Of a stretch of 18,313 bases of DNA, positions 1 through 6,587 are shown one piece after another. The notes under the pieces are model-generated. The model did no database searches and was not told where the DNA came from. It saw nothing but the letters and a program-made list of their open reading frames with translations. The number at the start of each line of letters is the position of its first letter. The first letter of the stretch is position 1. Position numbers and translations under genes: made by a program. Where the stretch lies: NCBI GenBank assembly GCA_035315885.1, contig DATFXM010000011.1, positions 1 to 18,313 on the forward strand, given 5' to 3'. This stretch comes from DATFXM01 sp035315885 (lineage in GTDB: Bacteria; Acidobacteriota; Blastocatellia; UBA7656).

Positions 1-729
1 GATTGCCTGCAGGTCAAGGACGCCACGCCCGGCTTCGACTGTTTCAGCCTTCGGGTCCAGGCTGGCTATATCCTTGAAGTGCATATCGTACAGACGCGCG
101 CGGCACTTCACTATCGCTTCTGCCGGATCGACTTTTGCGCGAGCCGTATGACCAACATCAATGCAGAGTCCGATACGCGCGTCGTAAGGCTGCACTGCTT
201 TCCAGACATCGTAAGGCGAGGGGAAGCGCTTGTCTTCGGGTCCGTGGTTGTGGATCGCTAGCCTGATGTTGAACTCTTTTACCATTCGGTCCAGAATCGG
301 CATCGAGTCAGGATGGGGGCTGCAAACAATGGTAGGCAATCCGATGTCCCTTGCGTATTCAAAAGCCTGGCGAATGTTTCCTTCGTTGTTTTCCATAGAA
401 ACATTGCCGCAACTCAGAGAAATGATTCCTGCATCTTTAAACTTTTGCGCAACGGCTCGGCGCTGTTCCAACGTGCTCTTCAGCGGCAAGTGAAAATCTT
501 TGATCGAGACGTATTTCAAACCCACGCGCTGAATCGCTTTGATCGCTGCTTCGACCGGCATCTTCCTCAAGGTGTAAGAGGCAACTCCGACTTTCAGGCC
601 GCGCCACGGGTCATCGCCCTCTCGGCAGATCATCGGTGATGCGCTCCGGGTGATTGACGGAAGCGCTCCGGCCGCCAGCACGCTGCTCTTAATCATCTCA
701 CGTCGCGAAAACAAACCTGCTTTGTTCAT
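1..729 (-). CDS. Sugar phosphate isomerase/epimerase (TIM barrel), Tat-type leader, 3' end outside window
   Basis: Read by hand on the minus strand: ATG at 729-727 and 243 open codons to the window edge, so the C-terminus is missing. GGAGAG lies just upstream of the start. The N-terminus has SRREMIK (residues 8-14) followed by SSVLAAGALPS, a twin-arginine-like export leader. The mature part reads like the xylose-isomerase-like TIM barrel family (AP_endonuc_2): LKVGVASYTLRKMP near the first strand, IRLAIHNHGPED and IGLCIDVGHTARA as metal-site strands, and LYDMHFKDI further on. Such proteins isomerise or epimerise sugars or inositols, and many in soil bacteria are exported by Tat. The exact substrate cannot be read. 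No partner gene is visible on the upstream side, where a decayed region begins. Confidence 0.88.
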   Translation of the reverse strand, partial: MNKAGLFSRREMIKSSVLAAGALPSITRSASPMICREGDDPWRGLKVGVASYTLRKMPVEAAIKAIQRVGLKYVSIKDFHLPLKSTLEQRRAVAQKFKDAGIISLSCGNVSMENNEGNIRQAFEYARDIGLPTIVCSPHPDSMPILDRMVKEFNIRLAIHNHGPEDKRFPSPYDVWKAVQPYDARIGLCIDVGHTARAKVDPAEAIVKCRARLYDMHFKDIASLDPKAETVEAGRGVLDLQAI

Positions 730-1074
730 ATCGCTCTCCTATCTCGAGTGGAGTCACCTGCGAAACAATACCTGAAGATCCTATTACGTGATGGACAGTC
801 TATCGCGTCAGAAGTTATAGGGCTATCTAAAGGCGATATCCTGGCTAAGGTTGTCTGTGATTCGGTACTTGTCCTTTTCTCATTATTCCGACACCCCCAG
901 TCACCTTCAGCATTGCCGCACTACTCAATCGGTTCCAATCAAAAGTACCACCTTCTTATGTGAAGGACCGAGCTTCCTTCGCTGACCCTTGAAAAGCTTG
1001 CCCTGACGAGTTCAAAGAACCGGCACCCAACGACATGACTGGATTACACCACCTGCTCAAGGAGCCGAGCGCTT
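730..1074. other. Gene-free stretch, nothing recognised
   Basis: Between the start of the isomerase gene and the hydrolase scrap. The only open frame (about 70 codons, plus strand from 748) has no ribosome binding site and no family resemblance. The promoter of the minus-strand isomerase gene should lie at its left end, but no clear -35/-10 pair was found. Confidence 0.4.
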
Positions 1075-1236
1075 GCATTGCGCGTCCGCAAGTCGCGACT
1101 GGCAATCTTCGAGAATAGCGGTCATTTTCCATTCATTGAAGAAGGGGACCGCTGTCTTCAAACCGTGAGAGAACGGCTGAGAGCGCTCACCTGGGTTGAC
1201 GAGGATGGCTTGCCGCAAAGAACCGGAGATTCCTAA
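1075..1236 (+). pseudogene. C-terminal scrap of an alpha/beta hydrolase (S33-like)
   Basis: One plus-strand frame, with its clear part at 1099-1236, reads LAIFENSGHFPFIEEG followed by DRCLQTVRERL and a TAA stop. The pattern (I/V)FENSGHFPFIEEPxxF is the region around the catalytic histidine at the C-terminus of proline-iminopeptidase-like alpha/beta hydrolases; the histidine is the H of SGHFPF. Nothing upstream in any frame gives the lid, the nucleophile elbow or a start codon, so only the last 45-55 codons remain. The glycine at the usual FIEEP proline and the unrelated tail after RERL fit decay. Function is lost. Confidence 0.6.
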
Positions 1237-1502
1237 GCCCCTCAAATGACCATCGATCACAAAACGCTACAACTACTGCGGAGTGAGCTTTCCTTACCAC
1301 GTTGTGGTGCAGTCCCGGCAAAAGCACTATGCCGAAGAATAACCTTTCCACTGCAAGGAAGAAATTCTCGTCGAAGCCTGAGGCAGCAGAAGAAATCCGG
1401 AGCGCTATCACGGCTATTAAAGGGATACTCGCGCTGTCAGCCACAGCCTTGAAAACGATATTCAATACTTTGCGATCGACGCTGATGGCGATCGATGCGC
1501 GG
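1237..1502. other. Gene-free stretch, nothing recognised
   Basis: Short open frames exist on both strands, for example a lysine-rich plus frame from 1329, but none has a ribosome binding site or recognisable motif. It sits between two decayed genes and is probably debris. Confidence 0.35.
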
Positions 1503-1868
1503 TTACAAAGGGTATGACAAGCGCGTCAATAGGCCTATGGCGTCCCCTGACGCACCAGAGGCGCCAGCATGGTCTGGAGCTTTTCCAGCCACCTCTGGTC
1601 CTTGTGACTGTAGCGCGCTTGGCGACAGCGCGGTTCTGATCGGCGGATTTGGGTGCAGCGTTGTCCACAGGCTGAGGGTTCGGTTTGGCAATAACTCCTC
1701 GGCACCGTTAGAACGCTGGACAAGAAGAATGAGTTGGTTCTGCGGATCGTATTCTCTTACTTGATTTGCAATCATTTCATCCCAACGACCAGCTTCGCCA
1801 TTTTTTAGATCGCCTTCGGGCGCAAACTCGCCGTCAGGAATTCCGCCTAGTATTGCTATTTCATCCAT
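1503..1868 (-). CDS. Small hypothetical protein, frame probably disturbed at its 3' end
   Basis: The likely start is ATG 1868-1866 (MDEIAILGG), overlapping the stop of the preceding small gene by 8 bases (ATGGATGA), an arrangement typical of translational coupling. The first 60-65 residues look like real protein (GRWDEMIANQVREYDPQNQL, then ILLVQRSNGAEELLPN). The remainder is rich in Pro, Ala and Ser and lies across bases that in another frame encode a TIR-domain scrap, so the C-terminal half is probably read in the wrong frame. No family recognised. A GTG at 1874 is an alternative start. Confidence 0.35.
   Translation of the reverse strand: MDEIAILGGIPDGEFAPEGDLKNGEAGRWDEMIANQVREYDPQNQLILLVQRSNGAEELLPNRTLSLWTTLHPNPPIRTALSPSALQSQGPEVAGKAPDHAGASGASGDAIGLLTRLSYPL
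1535..1615 (-). pseudogene. Fragment of a TIR domain
   Basis: Minus-strand frame reading RYSHKDQRWLEKLQTML and then APLVRQGTP before a TAG stop. Bacterial TIR domains start with (I/V)FISYSHKDxxWLxxLxxxLxPLxRxG, covering the first strand and helix, so the match spans the first 25 or so residues of that fold. What should follow (WDDTxI, then the catalytic glutamate region) is absent in all three frames. The scrap overlaps the 3' half of the small hypothetical gene in a different frame. TIR domains act as NADases or signalling modules in bacterial defence; this one cannot function alone. Confidence 0.5.
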
Positions 1869-2007
1869 CGTCACGACTCCGCGACCAGAATGGAGATAGC
1901 AATCGTACGCCGAACTCGGCGATTGATTCCCAACTGAGAGAAATCAGATTAAGGAAGGCATCATTCTCAGGAACTTCGTTGTTGTGAATCGATCTTCGGT
2001 CAATCAT
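1861..2007 (-). CDS. Small hypothetical protein (48 aa)
   Basis: ATG at 2007-2005 preceded by AAGGAGA at ideal spacing, one of the best ribosome binding sites in this region. The product begins MIDRRSIHNNEVPEND and ends SPFWSRSRDDG; no domain or signal peptide recognised. Its stop overlaps the start of the next minus-strand frame by 8 bases, suggesting co-translation. The strong binding site argues for a real small gene, but its surroundings are decayed, so it may be a relic. Confidence 0.45.
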   Translation of the reverse strand: MIDRRSIHNNEVPENDAFLNLISLSWESIAEFGVRLLSPFWSRSRDDG

Positions 2008-2048
2008 GTGTGTCTCCTTGTACTTTGAGCGAAGGCCGTCACGCTTAA

Positions 2049-2177
2049 TCAACCCTTTGCGTTTTCTGGTACTGTGATCCGCTTCGGACCGGCCTCCCGA
2101 ATCGATTGTTCAAGCAGGAGGCTGTAGGCATCAGGATCCTTAGATTGCCCAGCAAGCCCGCTGGTGTCAGCATGTGA
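2049..2177 (-). pseudogene. 3' end of an unknown gene without start codon
   Basis: A 42-codon minus-strand frame ends KDPDAYSLLLEQSIREAGPK and then RITVPENAKG, with a natural-looking composition. It is closed upstream by a TAA at 2180-2178 and contains no ATG, GTG or TTG. A neighbouring frame supplies ATG near 2172, and a one-base indel in the GGGC run would join the two. It lies 41 bases before the next small gene on the same strand. No family recognised. Confidence 0.3.
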
Positions 2178-2181
2178 TTAC

Positions 2182-2210
2182 GACCCATATTGGGTCACCA
2201 GTTGGGTCAC
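2182..2210. repeat. Palindrome with repeated TTGGGTCAC words
   Basis: GACCCA-TAT-TGGGTC is a perfect 6-base inverted repeat at 2182-2196. TTGGGTCAC occurs at 2190-2198 and again at 2202-2210, a 12-base period. The cluster lies just upstream of the three small minus-strand frames and about 250 bases before the recombinase relic. It could be an operator or a recombinase arm-binding array. Confidence 0.4.
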
Positions 2211-2456
2211 AACAACGTGCAAAATCCTGCAAAAAAGCAATTCGATGACACGTAAGTTGAAGGAAACGGAACGCGGGCAAAGTGAATTTTTACAAACTTT
2301 ACAAACGCTTGATTCAAAGAAACTTTTTGCTGCTAAACTTTAGTTCACGAGACCGCTCTAACAATTGGGTACACTTTTCGAGAATCTCTCAGGTCAAAAT
2401 CTCGGACGCCTCACTTACAACGCAATCGCCGGGATGCACATATACCGCAGACGTTA
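2211..2456. other. AT-richer stretch, nothing recognised
   Basis: By eye richer in A and T than the flanks, with A/T runs and a repeated TTTACAAAC-like word around 2285-2305. The plus-strand open frame starting here has no ribosome binding site, and only its last part reads like recombinase. It may hold the lost 5' part of that gene or an attachment region. Confidence 0.3.
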
Positions 2457-2850
2457 TTGAAATGTTCTTCGCTTGCCCGCAAAATTTGTTATCTCACCCT
2501 CAAAGTCGGGCAGCACTTCAAGAGTCTGAAGCCAATCAGATCTTTGCTCTTGAACCCCAATCCCAGAAATAAAACTGATTTTGAAGATCTTGTACTACGC
2601 TGGCCTTCGGGTCTCCGAGTTGTGCGGGCTTCGCGGGAGGGATCTGCAACCCAGAGGTGATGAGGGCAGATCACAGTTTATGAAGGGCGGAAAGACACGT
2701 GCAATACTGCTACCCTCTCGCCTTTGGAGCGAGCTTATAACGAGCTGAGCCCGGAGAGGATAACCCAGTATTTCAGCCGTGAGTAAAGGGAGGATATCCG
2801 CTTGATCCTACGGATTGTCAGACGTGCTACTGCACGAGCAGGAAACCGAA
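2457..2850 (+). pseudogene. Degraded tyrosine recombinase (XerC/XerD, phage-integrase type)
   Basis: Consecutive pieces of the family appear in order but in different frames: SLARKICYLTLKVGQHF (end of the core-binding domain, where relatives read LARKISAVKSLLSFG), NQIFALEP and NPRNK (start of the catalytic domain), ILYYAGLRVSELCGLRGRDL at about 2587-2646 with the first catalytic Arg in GLRVSEL, then KGGKTRAILLPSRLWSEL with the conserved beta-hairpin lysine. A TGA follows. NPVF, KGGYPLDP and RIVRRATARAG continue the family pattern in other frames. The HxLR box and the tyrosine nucleophile were not found. At least three frame changes and several stops rule out function. Confidence 0.8.
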
Positions 2851-2940
2851 GAACGTCTACAAAGAAATCGTGTTGCTCCCGCGAATTTATTCTCAGGCCG
2901 TCATGGCACTGAGCAGCGATGACGCCGGACGTCGCCGGGC

Positions 2941-3190
2941 TTAGAGAGTCCGCGACAGAGTCACGAGTACCAACGCCTGATTCGGCGTGAGCGCCTTCCA
3001 GGTCTGCGCGCGCACCTCGTTTGCAAACGCCTCTAAAGCCTCGGCCTTCGTCGATAGATCTCCTCGCTTTTCTGCCGCCTCAGCCGCGTCCAGCTTGGCG
3101 ACCAACCCGTGAGCGATACCCTTCTTCGCGCTGTAAAACTGACTCAACATTCGCAGAGAATCGTAAGAGAAGAGGAACGATGGGTCACCC
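2941..3190 (-). pseudogene. FIMAH-like C-terminal segment, out of frame with the pilin-like gene
   Basis: This frame continues directly behind the pilin-like gene but in another phase. It reads DPSFLFSYDSLRMLSQFYSA, then an amphipathic segment with LVAKLDAAEAAEKRGDL and ALEAFANEVRAQ, ending LTPNQALVLVTLSRTL and TAA. This resembles FIMAH-type modules, which read LLAKLDAAxxAxxRG...LxAFIxxVxA...LIxxA. No ribosome binding site stands before the internal ATG at 3150. Reading one G fewer in the CCGGG run at about 3187-3191 joins it to the upstream gene as one protein of about 350 residues. So it is either a real frameshift mutation or a base error. Confidence 0.6.
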
Positions 3191-3997
3191 GGTGAGGTCG
3201 GTTTTTGTGAGAGCTATCCGGGCGTCGACCTCGGGTCCGAAGAACCCGGGCGTTCTTAGAAAGCCCGCAAAAGGCGAACATATCGGGTTCCGCAGAATCT
3301 CGTCCAGCGTAAGCACGCCATCTCCGTTCGCGTCGAGACGATCGAACACCAGGTCTGTAGTCCCATTGTTCGCAAGAAATGGTCGAATAGCAGTTATCGC
3401 TTCAGGCTGCGACAGCAGCAATGCCGTCGCCGTTTCCGCGGCCTGCGCAAGAGCGGATGTCGATACGCCCTGGCTTGACGTTGTTTCAGTCTGCGCTGGT
3501 GCGTCCTGGGTTGGCGTAACGGTGCAGCTCTTATCGGTGCAGAACACCAGAGAGGTCAAAGATTTTTTCTGCGCGCATAGCTGGAAGTTCCACGTGGACT
3601 CATCTCCAGGCGTGCCGGGCGTGACGCTGTAGCTCAGCGTGAACTCGAGCGATTCGGCCAGGGCTTCGGGCGAACGCGAGCCTGGCAGAAATTGCGGCAA
3701 ACGCGGATCGTCGAGAGTGGTTGGATAAACATGAAATTCACCGAAGAACAGGTGAAATGCATCGCAGAATGTAGTGCCGAGTTCCTGGCGCATTGTTTGG
3801 TTGATAGCCGTCTCCCTCACCTTCTGAACTGCAGGGAGCAGTTGCCCGATCAAGACTGCGATGATAGCAATAACCGACAGCAGTTCGATCAGCGTGAACC
3901 CGAAGTCGTCGCAGCGCCGCGTACGTCTCGTAGAGCCGATGTCACCGTCTCGCGATAATCCGGATGCTCCGTTTCTCGTATTCAATTTGTTGTCCAT
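3185..3997 (-). CDS. Prepilin-like (type IV pilin/GspG-type) protein with an EF-hand calcium loop
   Basis: ATG at 3997-3995 was chosen because AGAAGGAG precedes it at proper spacing; the frame opens 16 codons earlier without such a site. Residues 33-50 (GFTLIELLSVIAIIAVLI) form a prepilin N-terminus: cleavage after Gly33, Phe34 at mature +1, Glu38 at +5, then a hydrophobic helix; LLPAVQKVRE follows as in planctomycete/acidobacterial pseudopilins. The mature part ends with a canonical 12-residue EF-hand loop DANGDGVLTLDE (222-233) and may bind calcium. A Thr/Ser/Gln-rich linker spans about 160-185. The frame stops after TDLTG, but sequence continuing in the next frame suggests the true protein is about 80 residues longer. 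No other pilus gene is in the window. Expected location: inner membrane or periplasm, assembled by a T2SS or T4P machine. Confidence 0.82.
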   Translation of the reverse strand: MDNKLNTRNGASGLSRDGDIGSTRRTRRCDDFGFTLIELLSVIAIIAVLIGQLLPAVQKVRETAINQTMRQELGTTFCDAFHLFFGEFHVYPTTLDDPRLPQFLPGSRSPEALAESLEFTLSYSVTPGTPGDESTWNFQLCAQKKSLTSLVFCTDKSCTVTPTQDAPAQTETTSSQGVSTSALAQAAETATALLLSQPEAITAIRPFLANNGTTDLVFDRLDANGDGVLTLDEILRNPICSPFAGFLRTPGFFGPEVDARIALTKTDLTG

Positions 3998-4129
3998 TGA
4001 AGCAACTCCTTCTGAGTTTGTTGCGTACCCATCTACAAGACTCACTCAAACATCCGGATGCATCCGAGGCCCGTCCTCTCTCCACAATTTGTTTTCATCG
4101 ATTCCGGATTTGGTTTCAGCTCGATTGAG

Positions 4130-5677
4130 CTATTGTTGTTGCTTGACGCGCGCGCTGTGCGTCATTTCTTCGCGGCGCTCTTTGAGTTGTCGCATTAGCT
4201 GCGGGTTCGTCGCCCAGGCGATGCCTCGCTCTTCCGGTTGGCCGTATGCATCGGGGCTCAGAAAGTAACCGCGCTCATTGGCGGGTTTGTCCTCTTCTGA
4301 CTTGAAGGGATGTTTGAGCAGCGCGGCGTCTGAGCGCACACCGGTCACCTGCCAGGACACTTCAACGTTTGGCGCGCTGGTCTTAATGGAGAAGCGGTTG
4401 TTCTGAACCTTGCTGGCAATGATTGCCTGCGCGAATTGCCCAACAACGGTCAGTTGATACCGGAAGTCGCGATTGATGGCCTCGAACCAGTCGGGCAACG
4501 TCACAACAGCGTCGCCGCTTTGATCCGTCACAACGTTTCCGCTGTAGACGTTGAGCACTTCCGACGCTTCGATCGCTGCGTGGTAGAGGTATTTGTTCTC
4601 GGGATCGAGCGGGTGGTCAATCTTGAAGTTCTTCGTACCGCTGACGTTGAGATTGCCGGCCAGTTCGAGATCGCCGCGTTCTCCGCTAGACGCAGAGAAG
4701 GTTCTCACGTCTCCAATCAGAAATGCTGCCAGCCCGTTGGTTGCCCCGTTGGTACCTATCCCTCCCTCTGCAACAATCCCGTGGCCGCCGGAACCACCGG
4801 AATCCGCGCTTATGCCACCGACCGCGTTGATTCCATTGCCTCCTCTGTCGTTGACACTGTCCCCACCGGTTGCATTCACGCCGTCTCCACCCAGTCCGTC
4901 ATGACTTCCACCTCCAATGGCCAATACCGCTCTCGCGCCGTCGAATGCGGTGCCATCAAGACCTTTCGCTAGGACGCCGGCCGAATGGCCGCTTCCAAAT
5001 ATTCCGACGCTGCCGGTGGCCAACACTCCGATGTTAGTGCCGGTTGCATTTACGGCCGAGCCTCTGCTGCTTGTGTTGCCAACCTCTAGAGTCGTATTCG
5101 TCGCACCGGTCAAACTGAGTGGTACGGCGAGGCCGAGCGGCGATGCCGCGTTGCCGATCCCAGTCAACGTACTATCGTGCGTGACCTCCGTCAGCGTACC
5201 TGCCGCCGAAATCGTAATCGTGTTACCCGCCGGTGTGATCGTGACATTCGCACCGGCTTGAAGCGAGATATCTCCCATCAGTCCATTCAGACTTCGCAAC
5301 ACTTGCGTCGGAGCAATTCCTGCGGTTGTCTGAACCGTACCATCCGGAAACTTAAGTCCACCAAGGGTCGTCTCAATCATTCCCTCCACAGTCAGCTTCG
5401 ATGTTGGTGTGGTTGTGCCGATCCCTATTAGACCGAGCTTCGTTTCAGCGATTATCGAATCACCGATTAGCGAATTACTGCCGCTGAATCCAGTCCACAT
5501 TGTCAACTGACCAACAGTCCCGCCCCCGAGCACCGGGGCGCTGGGGCCGCTTGTCGAGTGGGGTCTGGGACTTCTTTCTGAATGTTTTTGACTGAAAATC
5601 CGTGATTGCGCCGGAGCCTGACTCGCGCTCAATAGAACTGTCGCAATAATGATCGCAACCATAAACCTTCTGTTCAT
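4130..5677 (-). CDS. Secreted glycine-rich surface protein (tail-fibre-like repeats)
   Basis: Start ATG 5677-5675 has AAGGTGG just upstream and begins a signal peptide (MNRRFMVAIIIATVLLSASQ, cleavage probably after APAQ, residue 24), giving 515 residues. Residues 85-120 read IGIGTTTPTSKLTVEG and FPDGTVQTTAG, a pattern common in bacterial and phage fibre-like proteins. Residues 205-310 form a Gly/Asn/Ala-rich repeat region (VNATGTN, GVNATGGD, GINAVGG, GIVAEGG), expected to fold as a beta-solenoid or triple fibre. From about 348 a conserved C-terminal module follows (FKIDHPLDPENKYLYHAAIE, LPDWFEAINRDFRYQLT, VSWQVTGVR). It lies 132 bases upstream of the pilin-like gene on the same strand, so co-transcription is possible. 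Function is inferred only as cell-surface or extracellular structure. Confidence 0.75.
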   Translation of the reverse strand: MNRRFMVAIIIATVLLSASQAPAQSRIFSQKHSERSPRPHSTSGPSAPVLGGGTVGQLTMWTGFSGSNSLIGDSIIAETKLGLIGIGTTTPTSKLTVEGMIETTLGGLKFPDGTVQTTAGIAPTQVLRSLNGLMGDISLQAGANVTITPAGNTITISAAGTLTEVTHDSTLTGIGNAASPLGLAVPLSLTGATNTTLEVGNTSSRGSAVNATGTNIGVLATGSVGIFGSGHSAGVLAKGLDGTAFDGARAVLAIGGGSHDGLGGDGVNATGGDSVNDRGGNGINAVGGISADSGGSGGHGIVAEGGIGTNGATNGLAAFLIGDVRTFSASSGERGDLELAGNLNVSGTKNFKIDHPLDPENKYLYHAAIEASEVLNVYSGNVVTDQSGDAVVTLPDWFEAINRDFRYQLTVVGQFAQAIIASKVQNNRFSIKTSAPNVEVSWQVTGVRSDAALLKHPFKSEEDKPANERGYFLSPDAYGQPEERGIAWATNPQLMRQLKERREEMTHSARVKQQQ

Positions 5678-5717
5678 CGCTACCACCTTGTTAGAGATTG
5701 CTTGCAAGTGGCTCAAA

Positions 5718-6587
5718 CAAGAAACGGCTTTTTTAAAGCCAACCGGAAAGCGTCGTGAGGAGGGTGCCGGGTCTACGCGTTTTCTACTACTGCCTCGGCG
5801 CTGTCAATGAAGCCTCGTTCGCACGGGTGCCATTGAATCCAAATCGATGCAGATTGTCACCGTGAATTCTCTCAGTGATTTCGACCTGCATGTCTTACGG
5901 AAAACATTCGGCGCCTTATCAAGTTCCCAGGACTTTAGACATCGCCGCTGAATTTCTCGACAAGTTGTTTATCCGCTTGAGCGCTCAAATCCCTCCTACG
6001 TCGACCAGCGCAGCCAGATAATCGCGGAAATTGGGGTAGTTTTCGACGATAGCCACCCTCAGCACCGAAGGTGGCGAAGTCGAGCCCTGGCCGATTTCAG
6101 GTTTTGTGGACTGTTGATTGAACGGCTACGATACCCGGGGTGACTGGAAGAGGTCACTATGTAGTCTCATAGCACTCGATTAGCTCAAATGTTCGCGGTT
6201 GGGATTGACCGCCAAACGATGTCGCTCATCGGGTCTACTGATCGAATCGAAACTGAGGCAATCACCGATAGGCGCTCATCACCGATCTCTGGATCGTGGG
6301 ATTTCAAAGATTCCGTCAATTTTCTCAACAAGGCGGTGATGTCATAGAACCTCAGTCCGTTTTTCTCGCTATGGCTATTAAACATCTTCCATGCTCGTCG
6401 CGGTTTAGAAATAGCTGAAGTATGTCTGCGGCCGATGCCATCAAGACCCGTTGTCGGATCTAAGTAACATTAAAGATGCCTGGCAAACGGCAGTGAATTT
6501 AGCTGGAACTGAATACATTGTGGAGTACCGAAACATGGAGATTGTTTATTTTTTCCCGTCGGTTCCAACCGTCGAAGCTACCCAGAC
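5718..6587. other. Long gap with possible small relics
   Basis: No convincing intact gene. A minus-strand frame at about 5985-6126 ends VENYPNFRDYLAALV and DVGGI before TGA, with a protein-like composition but no start codon, possibly a relic. A 66-codon minus frame at 6185-6385 (TALLRKLTESLKSHDPEI inside) has an ATG but its GGAAG is too close to act as a ribosome binding site. A plus frame from TTG 6451 runs into the 3' end of the kinase gene and is probably spurious. The minus-strand promoter of the surface-protein gene should lie near the left edge. Confidence 0.35.
5726..5740. promoter_or_regulatory. Small hairpin in the leader of the surface-protein gene
   Basis: GGCTTT-TTT-AAAGCC is a perfect 6-base inverted repeat with a 3-base loop, about 50 bases upstream of the start codon. 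It could be a leader hairpin or the end of an upstream transcript, but no T-run follows on either strand. Confidence 0.25.

Noticed and set aside
3021..3632. 203-codon plus-strand open frame
   Set aside because: Antisense to the pilin-like gene and its tail; Ser/Arg-rich composition without motif or ribosome binding site.
4118..4131. AGCTC-GATT-GAGCT hairpin at the stop of the surface-protein gene
   Set aside because: Weak 5-base stem that includes the stop codon, with no T-run following.
4436..5261. Long plus-strand frames opposite the glycine-rich surface protein
   Set aside because: Low-complexity shadows of the repeat region (Pro/Ser/Ala-rich); the minus-strand gene has signal peptide and conserved C-terminus.
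6540..6570. CGGTT-CC-AACCG inverted repeat behind the kinase gene as terminator
   Set aside because: Only 5-base arms with a 2-base loop, and no T-run on the kinase strand.
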